64,000 nucleotides of DNA, from positions 47,101,318 to 47,165,317 of the forward strand of contig OY747716.1 in assembly GCA_963556495.2 (NCBI GenBank), given 5' to 3'. Under the pieces are notes generated by a model. The model made no database searches and had not been told where the DNA came from. It was given only the letters and a program-made list of their open reading frames with translations. Each line of letters begins with the position of its first letter. Position 1 is the stretch's first letter. Below, one piece after another: positions 1 through 12,200 of this stretch. The stretch comes from Valencia hispanica. Its lineage: Eukaryota; Chordata; Actinopteri; Cyprinodontiformes; Valenciidae. A program made the position numbers and the translations under genes.

Positions 1-660
1 TCATACAAAGTTTGCTTAATTGAATCTGCTTATTTAGTTCTTGTTTGCAAAAACAAAAAAGTACCTAGTTTTTAGTTTTACAGTAATATTAGCAGGAAAA
101 ACATAATTAAATATTTGCTTCTTAAAGGCGAGGGAAAGATTTCTGAAGTGATGCCGTTTCTTAAAAATCTTTCAAAAAAGACCATCTATAATAACTGAAG
201 GCAGGACTGGAATCAGCACCTTATAATTTAAGGGTCCTCTCACCCAGTTTATGGATACTTAATTATTGCTTTCAGGATAACAGAAAAATGTTTTCTGATA
301 TGTTTTATAAAACATTTGGTAGAGAATGCCTCGTAATTTAGCAATTTCTTTTGTCTATTCATCAAATATAACCTTGGCCAGTTACCCCTCTCGATCCCAT
401 TACAATAGCACCATGATTTCCTTTTATGTAAAAGATACATGATGTTTTGTATTTGGAAGTAGTGAGGAGTTTCAGTCAAAAATCAGCCAAAGATTAATAA
501 ATCCCAGAAGACCAAATTGCATTATATTTTGATTTGTGTGCTTCCACCAGTGTTGGTATATTTTAAACATGTTTTTAGCGTAACAGTTCTGGAAAATTAA
601 GAAGATATGTTGGGGAAAAAGTAATTAACATCCTAGATATTTATAAAAGAAAATAAATAG
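1..660. other. No gene recognised
   Basis: AT-rich sequence downstream of gene A. The membrane exon expected about 500 bases past the C-type exon in the paralogues should fall near 100-250. No hydrophobic exon with splice sites is seen there on the minus strand. Confidence 0.5.
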
Positions 661-681
661 TTGTTCTTTACAGCTTCTTAC

Positions 682-3600
682 CCGCTTTACCAAAAGCAGC
701 TACCATCCTGTTCCTCCGATTTCTGACCGTGCAAATGTAGGTCAGGTCAGGACTATTGTCAGAAATAATGAGAGAGCTGCTGATGCTGTAGAGCTGTTTT
801 TTAGTCTCCTGGACTGTGGTTTGGTTCCACAGAACCGTCTTGAAAGGAGGGATGGTGGACCAGCTGACTTCAGGTTGAGGGTAGATCCCCTCTGAGTTGC
901 AGATTATTCTGTTTTCTATCCGACTGATGCTGACTTTAGAGACTGGAGCTGCAAACACACAAAATGCATTAATAAAAAACACAACACCAAGGATTAGCAA
1001 CAATGCATTATTGTTACAATTATTTATCGAGGTAGTCCTACCTTCTATTTTCAGGTTAACAAATGATTCATCAAATCCTCTGATGGTGCTGGTGTAACAT
1101 TTGTATCTTCCCTCATCATTAATCTTCGCCCCTTTCAGCAGCAGCGAGGCATTTCCTTTTGAGATCTGATCCTGAAACAGTGATGTCCGATACTTAAAGT
1201 TCTGGTCCTGGTGTCCCAGCTGATCTTTGTACTCATAGTAGGAGTGAACCACAGAGTCTCCAGCGGAGGTTTTGATCCAGTGGATGAGCGGATCAGAGTT
1301 AGGCTTGAGCTGACAGGGTAACATGCAGCTCTTACTGAAAACACAGATCACCTCCCTATCTGCAACACAAAACAGAAGCAGTTAAATTTCACATTAAAAG
1401 AATTAAATACAAATATTTTTGACTTCAGTTCACATATCATGTTTTGATTATTGATTATTTGATTATTCTATCACCATTTCCATCTATCAACATCTCACAG
1501 TCATCAATAAACAGCAAAGCTTAACCCTGAGGAGCTATGGGAACCTTAAATAAATCCAGATTTTCATGGTGCCTTTAGAGGACACATCACATTCAGGAAG
1601 CAGGAAGCAGATGGCAGAAAACTTCAGTCAGGAGGTTTATATGAATATAATTTTACTCCATACAATTAAGATTATGTGCTTCTGTGCTTTACTCCATACA
1701 ATTAAGATTCTTTGCTAGAATTTTAATGAGCAACAAAAGAAATGTCATACTTTACAATCATCCTTTATTAAACTTCAAAAATCAAAGATGTTTCATATCC
1801 TGCACAGTATCAACATTAAGAGAACAGAGCAGACGTCTGTCTTAAAGTGGCTCTAAGGATGAGTTTGTTGTAACCGTTCTAAACCAGATACAGCAATGTT
1901 TCCCAGCTAAGACGCTGCTGTCTCTTTTATTTCTATGAACTGTGATGGATTGAGAAACAGTAGTTTCACATTCACTAATCTCTTATCTGAAAATCAATTA
2001 ATCTGAAGCATTAGTTACCAAGAGATGCGGATAAGACGCAAACCAGGCTTGGTAATGCTGAAATGTCCCAAAGTGACCCTGAAATGACTCCAATCCTGCT
2101 TAGTAACGCACTTCTCATCTCTACTGTTAAGATATAATGACTAAGTTTATGTGGAAAAAGCTCACTTTATAGGACGCTGAAGACAAAGAAAAGAAAAAAG
2201 AAAAGAAAACAGCATCTCGTAGCTGTCTTTGTCAATAGGAAAAACATTGCCTCAAACAACAGTTCAGGTTTTGGATTGAAACTAAGAAAGTAAAAAAAAA
2301 ATTGACAGCTTGGAGGAAAATAGGAAAAAACTAGAAAATGTCAAGAAATTTTAAAGGGGCGTGCCAATTGGTCCATATCAGTCGGACCCCAATCAGAGGT
2401 TCTAGTACCCCGGTTAGTTTACCAAGAGTCATGGATTGAGCTTCAAATCTTAAATAGCTAACTTTTCTAAGGGATTTAAAGCATGTTGGCTGAGTATCTC
2501 TATGCTATGATCTTCTATGGGAAATCTGAAGGCTTTTATTTTGTAGAGCTTGTTCTAGTCGTATTTTGAATGTCCAGCTTGGATGTCACTTAAAGCTGCT
2601 ATAGACCTGAGCCTGAGGCTGGGGAAAGTACCACAGTTGTGGAAGACCTCCTGTGTGGTACCGGTACCAAAGACTTCCCCACCAAAAGATCTCAGCAGCT
2701 ACAGGCCGGTAGCCCTGACATCACATCTGATGAAGACCCTTGAGAGGTTGCTTCTCAACCATCTTGGCCAGCTGGTGAGGTCTTCATTGGATCTGCAGCA
2801 GTTTGTCTACCAGCCTGGCATTGGGGTGAATGACGCCATCATCTGCCTCCTCCTCGGAGTTCTGACTCACCTGGAGAAACCTGGAAGCATTGTGAGGATC
2901 ATGTTGTTTTAATTCCCCAATGCTTTCAACACCATCCAGCCAGGACTTCTGAGGGACAAGCTGGAGCTGTCAGGAGTGGACCACCACGTGTCCCAGTGGA
3001 TACTGGAATACCTCACAGGACGCCCACAGTATGTGAGGACACAGGGGTGTGTCTCTGACAGGCTGGTCTGCAGTTCGGGGGCCCAACAGGGAACTGTGGT
3101 GGCACCGTTCCTCTTCACCCTCTACACTACAGACTTCTCCATCTACTCCCCACACTGCCACCATCAGAAGTTCTCTGATGACTCTGCCATTGTCGGCCTC
3201 ATCACAGGTGAGGACGACTCAGAGTACAGACAGTCGACTCTGGACTTTGTGGAATGGTGCCAGCAGAACCACCTGCTGATCAACGTGGGGAAATCCAAGG
3301 AGTTGGTGGTGGACTTCCACAGGCACAGACCCACCCCACTGACATTGGTGAACATCCAGGGAGTGGACATTGAGATAGTGGACTCTCATAAGTACCTGGA
3401 TGTTCACCTGAACAATAAACTGGACTGGAGCCACCCACAACACTGATGCTCTCTACAGGAAGGGTCAGAGCAGACTCTACCTGCTGAGGAGCCTGAGGTC
3501 TTTTGGAGTCCAGGGAGCGCTCCTAAAGACTGGCTGCTGTGGAGCAAAATATTCTTCTAAAGCTAAATATGAGGAGCTGAATAAAAATCTAATACAGAAA

Positions 3601-3954
3601 TTACAGCTGACGAAAAACAGTGTATTTATTTAATCTATGTTTCTAAAACACAGCTATTCTGGTGTAAATCTCTACAATTTGAATGTCTAAACTGACACTG
3701 AGGAGCTGAAAGATAAATCATCTCTTCTGTAATCACATTATTTTACTGTAAGTGTCGCGAAACATTGGCAGTGATTGTGTTTCATGTTTTTTTGTTCAGT
3801 CATTTGACATCAAATCAGAACAAAACGCAATCAAAGCCTCTTCATGTTGACATCGGTGTAAGAGGGTAGAATAAATGTTTAACTCACCTGCTCCCGAATT
3901 AGACAGAAGAAAAGACATAAACAGCAACATTTTACAGTACGTGATCTCTGCCAT
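682..3954 (-). CDS. Gene A: HHLA2/B7-like Ig protein, partial
   Basis: Predicted cell-surface or secreted Ig-superfamily protein of the B7/HHLA2-like type, a family of T-cell co-signalling ligands. Exons on the minus strand: signal peptide 3954-3888 (MAEITYCKMLLF start, donor GTGAGT), V-type 1359-1042, C-type 948-682, all joined in phase 1. The V domain shows IHW, a VHSYY-like strand, QDQ, RTSLF, GNASL and DEGRYKCY; its Cys pair lies in LPC and YKC. The C domain has [16 protein letters not shown] and YICTV. Intron 1 (about 2.5 kb) holds a Rex1-like LINE fragment in opposite orientation. A is the most diverged of the four paralogues and lacks the NRT glycosylation site. No transmembrane exon is visible before the window edge, so it may continue outside, encode a soluble form, or be damaged. 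The family assignment rests on motif order recalled from HHLA2; VTCN1-like is the alternative. Confidence 0.72.
2570..3530 (+). mobile_element. Rex1-like LINE fragment (RT region)
   Basis: 5'-truncated non-LTR retrotransposon in intron 1 of gene A. Translation gives reverse transcriptase blocks in order: SSYRPVALTS, FNTIQP, QQGTVVAPFLFTLYTTDF, the catalytic FSDDSAIVG, ELVVDF and HKYLDVHLNNKLDW. An in-frame TAA follows IMLF near 2910, and the frame is lost after 3446. The NTIQP and FSDDS wording resembles fish Rex1/Babar elements; the family is an inference. Not functional. Confidence 0.75.
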
Positions 3955-5885
3955 GTTGTTGTTTGGGATCATCTCTTTACTGATCAGAAGTGAGTCTAAG
4001 GAGTGTAACAAGGACTGGAAAAACCTGACTTGTTCAAAACAGGTATTCTCAGGATGTCACAGGACCACATTCCATTGCAAATAGCACAGACTGGCAAAGC
4101 TTCCTCCGAAGAGTCCTCACACTTCTAGCTCTAAAGGGACATTTACAAATGCTGGAAGTTGCGTACTGTAGCAGCTGGATAGTTTGATGAAAGTGCATTT
4201 AAACCCTCCAGTGTGAGATCTACCATCCACAGCTCATCAGAGAGCCATCATATTTCCTCTTAAGGCAAGGCCAGTTTATTTCACCAGCACAATTCATACG
4301 CAAAATAATCCAAACTACTTTACAGGACATTAAACAACAGCAAGAAAGTGAAAAAAAAACCTTTAACATTTTGCTTTAAAGAGAACTTTCAGATTTTAAA
4401 TGTTGTAAACGTATTACACAAACAAACATGTTAACATGCAGATTTACAAGGTAACATTAAATTACAATTTAATTTGAAGCGGAATTTTACATTTTAAATA
4501 CAAATTTATTCGTCAGTTTTCTTGTCTTTAAAACCACATCGTAGTCATAGTGGAGACGGAGAGAGGCCCGACTTCCTGAGCAGTTTGGAGATGGTAGAGC
4601 TGCTGCAGTCATTTTAAAAATGAACTTAAAGTCCAGTAGATCCTACCACAAGTAATGAGTGAAAGTTTAAAAGACTAATTAAGTAAATAAATGATCCTCT
4701 GTTATTTTCCTTTGTACATCCCTGCATTCCAAAAGCTTCTCATCAGGACAAATCCCAATCTTTCCTGTACTTCTTAATTGCTTGACTGTCTATGGATGAA
4801 ATTTCAATGCTTTATATACTGCCCCTAGTGGTAAAGAAAAAACTGAAATAAATTAAAATGACGACCAAACCAATCTACCATGGCAGGATATCAAGCATTT
4901 AACAAGAGATTAGTTTACCAGGTCCCTGCTACAACACTGAGGAGCACTTGTTAAATCCATAGCAGGGCGTTTACGTATAAGGAGAGTCTGAGCCCTGCTG
5001 CCCCTGCATCAGAATTATGTTGTGCTTCCAAAATAATCTAAGGCAACTTGGTTTAATTGGAGACCATTTTATATACTAAAGTTTCAGATTTGTAAAACAG
5101 GAGATCCTGGAGTTTATTTACCTAAAGCATTGCATAATTTTATGGTTGAAATGCAAAACAAATAAGTAATAGGGTCTTAAAAATTGCCATCATCAGGAAA
5201 GAGTTGTGTTGAGTTGAGTTTGTAGAAATTCAAAACTAGTAACAGGATTCCAGGTCTTAATGAGTATGTCATTTTCTCCATCGTTTTTATATATTTGACC
5301 AACTGGATCTATAAATTTTTTTTTAGGAGGGCCTGTTTTCATCTATCTAAAGGCCTGTACATACAAGGAAGAGCAACCTCAATACAAAACATGGATCTTT
5401 CTTTTCAGGGAATTTTATAGTTCATATGAACCCAAGTGCAGAACTTCTTAGAAATTGTCATCTGTCTCCAACCTTAGCATTTGTTAAGGTAGTAACCATG
5501 CCCAGTTCACATTTCTGACCAGTCACGCCAAGCAGTTGGAAACCACACTGTAATATTTTCCACAGAGATGAACTTAAGTCATGTGACCTAGAATCAGGTC
5601 AGATATGTGTCACAAATTTTAGACCGGACTTGATGAAGTAATGAAACACTTCAGACTTCATTCGAAATTTTACTTTTACTTGACCCCTTTGACTTGAAAA
5701 AACTCGATACCTTAAACCTATATCTTGTTATGCGCGGGTCAGGTGGCAGCAACTCCGAATAGCTCCAGTGCGTTTGTAATATTTTTGTAGTTTAATGACT
5801 TTTTAAATGTTTTTTTGTAGTTTACAAACTTTTCAAATATTTTGCTAAACTATTTTTTTTGTTGAAAGTCATATTTTTTTGTTAT
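3955..5885. other. Upstream region of gene A; no gene
   Basis: The first ~180 bases are similar to the region upstream of gene D's signal exon (42950-43140), so they probably hold a shared 5' UTR or promoter. No TATA box or other defined site could be assigned. Positions 4262-4345 resemble the 3' tail of the L2-type LINE at 9600 (GGCAAGGC..TTTAT, AAAGTGCTTTACA-like). The rest is AT-rich and no ORF could be recognised. Confidence 0.45.
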
Positions 5886-5889
5886 AATC

Positions 5890-6890
5890 TTAATTCTGCC
5901 GTGTTTCCTGCTCACTCTCCCTGCCTCAGCAGCTGAGAACTCATTGTCCTCACCTGTGCTGCTCCCTATTTAATCACCTGCTCTCCTTCTGCTCAGTGTG
6001 AGATTGTCTGCTGCTTCTGCCACAGCCTTGAGAACAAGATAATGACTTAAACCACTAGATCAGGGGTGCACAATTCCGATTCTCAAGGGCCGTTCTTTTG
6101 CATGTTTTAGTTCTTTCCCTGGTTCAGCACACCTGAATCAAATGATGCCTCATTAGCAGGCCTATGCAGAACTTTGACATGCTGAGGAGCTAGTTGGACC
6201 AATCAGCTGTGTTAGAGCAGAGACACATCTAAAACTGGGTGGAGACCGACCCTTGAGGACCGGAATTGGGCACTCCTGCACTAGATCCTCGACCATGACT
6301 GTTTTTGACTGCTGCCTTTGCCTGCCTCTTTCTGATTCTTGTGAGCTGCCTCTCCTGCTACTAAACCACACCAGTTAATCGACCCCGATTTACTGTTGCT
6401 GAGCCTCTGAACCACCTGTGTTTGACTCTGGACTGACTGTGGACCATGAGCTACTGGATTCTGGACTCTCTCTTCCCCAAACCCCTGGCTGTAAACCCTG
6501 TGACCCTCTAGGCCTAAGATTCACGTCTTGTATTCAGGAGATTCTGCAGGGCCTTTCTAATCTTAAGGCTTCTCGCGCTCAAGCTAGCACCCCTATCACT
6601 CCTCCTACCATGTCAACTTCAAGTGTTAACTGTGAAACTAAGATTCCCCCTCCAGAACGCTTTGACGGCTACCAACAACAGTGCAGACCATTCCTGACTC
6701 AGTGTTCTCTTTGAGCTCCAACCATCTGCCTTCCCTTCTGAATGTGCCAAAGTGGCCTACACAATCTCCCTATTGTCTGGTAAGGCAAAGCAGTGGAGAG
6801 GCAAAAGACACTTCTCTGCTTCCCCAACAGAAACTACAACCTGGGACTACTCCCCCCAGAGGGAGGCTATGTCCAGTGACGTAGCAAGCT
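5890..6890 (+). mobile_element. Ty3/Gypsy-type retrotransposon remnant (leader and gag start)
   Basis: The stretch 6418-6890 encodes a gag-like segment with KIPPPERFDGY, then CRPFLTQCSL. In another frame come the equivalents of FELQPSAFPS-type and VAYxISLLSGKA-type gag blocks, so there is a single-base frameshift near 6715. The upstream C/T-rich part (5890-6410) looks like an LTR or leader with a CTATTTAATC TATA-like stretch near 5967. Nothing of pol is seen; similarity ends near 6890. A hAT-like MITE interrupts the leader. Confidence 0.6.
6061..6278. mobile_element. hAT-like MITE, 218 bp
   Basis: Terminal inverted repeats begin CAGGGGTGCACAATTCC and CAGGAGTGCCCAATTCC (reverse complement of the right end). 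A perfect 8-bp target duplication CACTAGAT lies at 6053-6060 and 6279-6286, as in hAT superfamily insertions. No coding capacity. It is nested in the Gypsy remnant and is therefore younger. Confidence 0.85.
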
Positions 6891-7655
6891 TTTCAAAACT
6901 GTGGGGGATGCAAGTTGGATTGTAACTTTCAAAACGCGCTGGGCGATTTACGAGCTACCATGACAAGGTCTATCTCTTAAAATCTAATGTGAAATGTTTT
7001 TCACACATCACTCAAAAAATATATAGGCGTATGAACTAAAATGCACAATGTTAGCTAACTGAATATTCCTAGGCTACCGGGTACAAGTGTGTATTTTATC
7101 ATTTTCTCTGACGTTTTTCTCAAACCGTTTTATTTTGTATTTCTGCCACTAGGTGCAGCAGTTTGATTTGCTGATTTGATTTTCATCCAAAATTGTCTTT
7201 TTCTTTTTTGCAGTAACAACGTATATTTAAAAATGCCTGAAGAAAGAAAAAGCTTTTTTTTTTTCTATTTTGCCTTTTTTATTTAAATGTCTTTTAACAA
7301 AGCAGGAAGTGAAGTGTGCACAAAGTACCAAAGAAAGCTGGTGCGGATTCGTGAGTGCAGTATTTCTATGGAATACACAGATTGGATGAAAAAGATGTTT
7401 GTGATTGGCTGGTGGTGTGGAGCCCATCGGGTGCCAAGTCTAAAAATTTGATGTCGTAAAATGTTGATCCCTTGGATTATTAATCCGTTTGCAAGGGTTT
7501 CTTAATTCGTTCCCTCAGGTTACAGAAATCTTAGTATGGTTTCGGCATGCTGGTCTCCAAGACTCGTAACTGGTTAAGTTGAAATGACCGGCGGATGTTT
7601 GCACTCTCCTAACCATCAAAAATTTTTATTTATGACATATCTATTGCTTTTACTT

Positions 7656-7658
<3 letters not shown>
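6891..7658. other. No gene recognised
   Basis: Non-coding sequence between the Gypsy remnant and the (TA)n tract. No splice-supported exon, RNA gene or complete repeat was recognised. Confidence 0.4.

Positions 7659-7714
<56 letters not shown>
7659..7714. repeat. (TA)n microsatellite, about 28 units
   Basis: Uninterrupted AT dinucleotides followed by TATCCTGTTGATGTTGCTGAG. The same junction occurs after the longer (TA)n at 22597-22703, so this marks the left part of the B/C segmental duplication. ORFs through it (IYIYIY) are artefacts. Confidence 0.95.
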
Positions 7715-7716
<2 letters not shown>

Positions 7717-8329
7717 TGTTGATGTTGCTGAGAGTAGACCACAGTTGCTTTTCACAATGTCAAAGAAAAACTGAACAATACATCTATTAAACTTATTTAA
7801 AAATTTTGAGCAAAGCAAGATCCTTTTTATTTTGCAGATCTACATTCATAAAAACATTTAAAATACACCGCCTTGTCTGATGACATCGGTGTCTGCTAAG
7901 CTGGTGCAGCAACAGCAGGCTGCGGAAGGGTTGTTTGCGACAATTGTAATTCCGCTTTCAACCAGTAGAAGGGAGACGTGAGTAACTCCCTAGTGTTGCT
8001 TTAATATCACCAAGATTTTTCCTGACATTTAGATTTTGTCCGCCAGATGGTGCTGTAATACCATTAGTTTCATGATTTCTTCAGACGCAGCTGCAACCAT
8101 AAACACTCTTTTTCACCGTCTTTTCTGTACTTGTAAAGTTGAAGATATGTATTTCTTGTGATTAAATTGTGCAACAGTGTAGATGTCCCTTTGTTGTTTT
8201 TTATGTTCTCTTACATTCTTTATTTAGGACATCAGGATTTGCAACTAGTCACACCCCATTCCTTACCTTGACAGAGCTACATTAAATCCCTTGCAAACAA
8301 TGTGTGCATTTTCAGTAAACATGTTTCAG

Positions 8330-9030
8330 GCCTCAGAGGTTCCTTAGAGAACATTAGAGAACAACCATCATCATGAAGACCAAGGAACCTATAGCAGACA
8401 GGCCAGAGAGAACATTGTGGAGCAGTTTATAGCAGGGTTAGGTTTAAAAACGATATGCCAACAGTTGAACATCTTCCAGTGCTCTGTTCGATCCATTATC
8501 TGGACATGGAGAGAGGATGGAGCAACTGCAGACCTACCGAGACATGGACGTCCAGTTAGACTGGCTGGAGGGTATTAATCAGGGAAGCAGCCAAGAGGAC
8601 CTAGATGACTCTGGAGGAGCTGCAGAGATCCACATCTCAGGTTGCCCTCTTGACTGAAACTAAACCTTTCTGCAATACACCATGTGAAGCAAAAGCAAAC
8701 ACTTCCCATCTCCCCGAACACACCATCCCCACAGTGATAACTGGTAGTGGCAGCATCATGATGTGGGCATGCTTTTCATAATCTAGAAAGCTGCTTAGAG
8801 TTGATAGAAGGATGGAAGGAGCTAAATCCAGGTCAATCCTGGTAGAAAACGTGTTAGTGGCTACAGAAGACTGGAGACTGGAGGAGGTTCAGCTTCCAGC
8901 AGGACCTCTAATAATCTTTTATTCATGCATCAACCATCCATACATCCCTCCATCCCTCCAGCACAGAAATGAGCTGTCAGACCAACATCTTGATCATAAG
9001 ATGTCATAAGCCCTACAACAGCCACCTGAC
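8330..9030 (+). mobile_element. Degenerate Tc1-like transposon remnant
   Basis: Fragments of a Tc1-type transposase are readable in different frames: ADLPRHGRPV near 8530, [10 protein letters not shown] near 8755, and MEGAKSRSILVENVL..DWRLEEVQLP from 8812. The last corresponds to the block before the second catalytic Asp in Tc1 transposases. There are many stops and an internal deletion. The 3' part recurs at 24440-24800, so insertion predates the B/C duplication. Confidence 0.6.
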
Positions 9031-9234
9031 TAGTTAGGAATTTACTTTGACCAGCCCACAATCCAGATGTTTCCCTTTACAGCTACAAGTAGCTGCTTCA
9101 ACATTCAGAATGTGATCATTCAAGATTCTGGTCATACCTTTGTGAAGACATTGGTATCTTTTGTCACTACAACACTCCCATTAATCACTTCTAAGTAAGT
9201 TTTGGTCAGTAAACAGCTGATCGTGAACAACAAC

Positions 9235-12200
9235 ATGGCTGAGATTACTTACTTTAAAATGTTGCTCTTTATTTCTTTTCTTCTGTCTGTTTCTGGAGCA
9301 GGTGAGTTAAACATTTATTCTACCTTCTTATTGTAATGTCAACATGAAGACAGGTCTTGTGTTTTTCTTCTGCTTTTCAATCTAAGCAAACACTAGGAAA
9401 CAAAGTCACTGACATTGTTTCATAGCCCTCATTGAGAAAATACTAAAGTAAAATATATGTGATTAGAATAAGGTTTTATCTCTCAGCTCACATCAAACTA
9501 AAGATATTTAGATGTCCTACATTTAAATAGTGTGTTTCTCAAGTCAGAGGAATCCAAAGTGCTTTACACTACATTCAGTCACACACTGATGGTGGTAAGG
9601 CAAGGCAAGGCAATTTTATTTGTATAGCACACTTTCAACAGCAGGGTAATTCAAGGTGCTTTACATGATTTGGTGATTTAAAAGAAACACATAAAAGAAA
9701 CACACATTACACATGATACACAATAAAGCAAGAGAAAAATAAAAAAAGCAAGAGAGCATGAAAACATTTCATACATATGACATCAAGCATTTACTCAAAG
9801 GCAATTCTAAACAAATGGGTTTTTAGTCTCGATTTAAAGCAGTTCAGAGTTTCAGCAGCTCTACACTCGTCAGGAAGTCTGTTCCAGATAAGGGGAGCAT
9901 AGAAACTGAAAGCTGCTTCTCCATGTTTAGTTCTGAGTCTAGGGATGTTTAGTAGGCTAGAGTTGGAGGACCTGAGTGGTCTTGGTGGTTGGTACCATGA
10001 CAACAGGTCTTCAACATATTTTGGTGCTAAGCCATGTAATGATTTATAAACTAGTAAAAGTATTTAGAAGTCTATTCTCTTAGCTACAGGGAGCCAGTGT
10101 AAGGACTTTAGAACTGGGGTGATGTGCTCTACTTTCCTGGTTCTAGTGAGGACGCGAGCGGCAGCGTTCTGGATCAGCTGACGCTGTCTGATTGACTTTT
10201 TAGGCAGACCTGTGAAGACGCTGTTGCAGTAATCAATCCGACTAAAGATAAACGCATGGATGAGTTTTTCTAGGTCGTGTTGCAAAATCAGTCCTTTAAT
10301 CCTATAGATGTTCTTCAGGTGATAGAACGCTGACCTTGTTATTGCCTTTATGTGACCCTGGAGGTTCAGGTCTGAGTCCATTACTACACCTAGGTTTCGA
10401 ACCTGATCAGTAATTTCTAGCTGTATTAATTGAAGCTGTGTGCTGATTCTTGATCTTTCCTCCTTGGGTCCAAAAATTATCACTTCAGTTTTGTTTCTAT
10501 TCAGCTGGAGAAAGTTATGGCACATCCATCCATTTATTTGGTCAATGCATTGATTTAGGGTTTGAATGGGCTCAGAGTCACCTGGTGACATTGTAATGTA
10601 GAGCTGAGTGTCATCTGCGTAGTTATGGTAGCTAATGTTATTGGTTGCTATAATCTTGCCTAGTGGGAGCATGTAGATATTAAATAAGAGGGGCCCCAGG
10701 ATGGAGCCCTGGGGCACCCCACATGTGATTTCTGTTCGTTCTGATGAAAAGTTTCCTATTGAAACATAGAAGTCCCTGTTCTTTAGGTAAGACTCAAACC
10801 AGCCAAGTACTGTACCAGAGAGTGCGACCCAGCTCTCCAGTCGTTCCAATAAAATATCATGATCAACAGTGTCAAATGCTGCACTGAGGTCCAACAGAAC
10901 CAGCACTGTGGTTCTTCCACAGTCTGTATTTATGCGGATGTCATTAAATACTTTGACGAGGACAGTCTCGGTGCTGTGGTGAGCGCGGAAACCAGACAGA
11001 AAAGCATCAAAACGGTTTGTCATTGTTATGAAGCCATTTAACTGCTGAAACACAGCTTTTTCAATAATCTTACTGATGAATGGGAGATTAGAGATTGGCC
11101 TGTAGTTCTGCATTAACGTGTCCAGGTTTTTCTTCTTTAGCAGTGGTTTAATAACTGCTGTTTTTAAAGCCTGAGGGAAGACACCTGATAGCAGTGATGA
11201 GTTCACTATTTGAACAAGATCAGAACCAATAACAGGAAGAACCTTCTTTAGAAAAGCTGTGGGTAGGATATCAAGACAGCAGGAGGAGGAGCTTAATTGG
11301 ATAATGATTTTTCAAGGCTGTTCTGGTTTAATTCGTGGAATTCAGACAGTATCTCTACATTGTTGTTGATTGGGGATGGCACTGGTTTTGGGTTCGATAT
11401 TGAGGTACAGATTGACCGTCTAATTGTTAGAATCTTTTCAGTGAAAAAGCTGGCAAATTCATTGCAGGCCCTGGTAGAATTTAGTTCAGGGGCTACTGTC
11501 ACTAAAGGATTAGTTAGTCTTTCCACTGTTGCAAATTGAGTCCGTGCATTATTAATGTTTCTGTTGATGATTTCAGAAAATAACGATTCCCTGGCATCTT
11601 TTATACTTAGCTGATATCTACTCAGTCTCTCTTTGTAGATCTCACAGTGAACCTGGAGTCTAGTTTTCCGCCATTTTCTCTCAGCTCGTCGACACTCTCT
11701 TTTTTCACTACGTACCAGTGGATTACTTGTCCACTGAGACTTTTTTCTACCTGAGACTACTTTCACTTTAGGTGGAGCAATGGAATCATTGATGTCCGAG
11801 ATTTTCGCAAGGAAATTATCTACCAACTTATTTACTGAGTTTGAGTTGGGAGATGAGGGGGATGTGGTGGAAGGATAAATACGTTTAAAGGTTTCTACTG
11901 AACTGTCCCCTAGAAAACGCTTTTTTATAGTGGTCTTACTGTGGCTGGATAATTTAGCAGAGATGGTACTTTCAAAGAAAATACAGAAATGGTCAGATAA
12001 TGTAATATTAATTACAGAGATGTCAGAAATATTTAAACCTTTGCTGATAATTAAGTCCAGAGTGTGTCCTTTATTGTGTGTTGGTTGTTTGACATGCTGG
12101 ATCAGTCCGAAGTTGTGGAGAGTATCATCTAATGTTTTTGCTTGTCTATCTTGGGGGTTGTCGGTGTGGATGTTAAAGTCCCCCACGATGATTAGTTGGT

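Noticed and set aside
5040..5460. Possible L1/Tx1 ORF2 remnant
   Set aside because: Some reading resembles the C-terminal region of such LINEs, but no motif is clear enough to support it.
8812..9009. Conserved ORF MEGAKSRSIL in both duplication copies (8812 and 24574) as a real small gene
   Set aside because: The wording matches a Tc1 transposase segment, and the conservation is explained by the segmental duplication.
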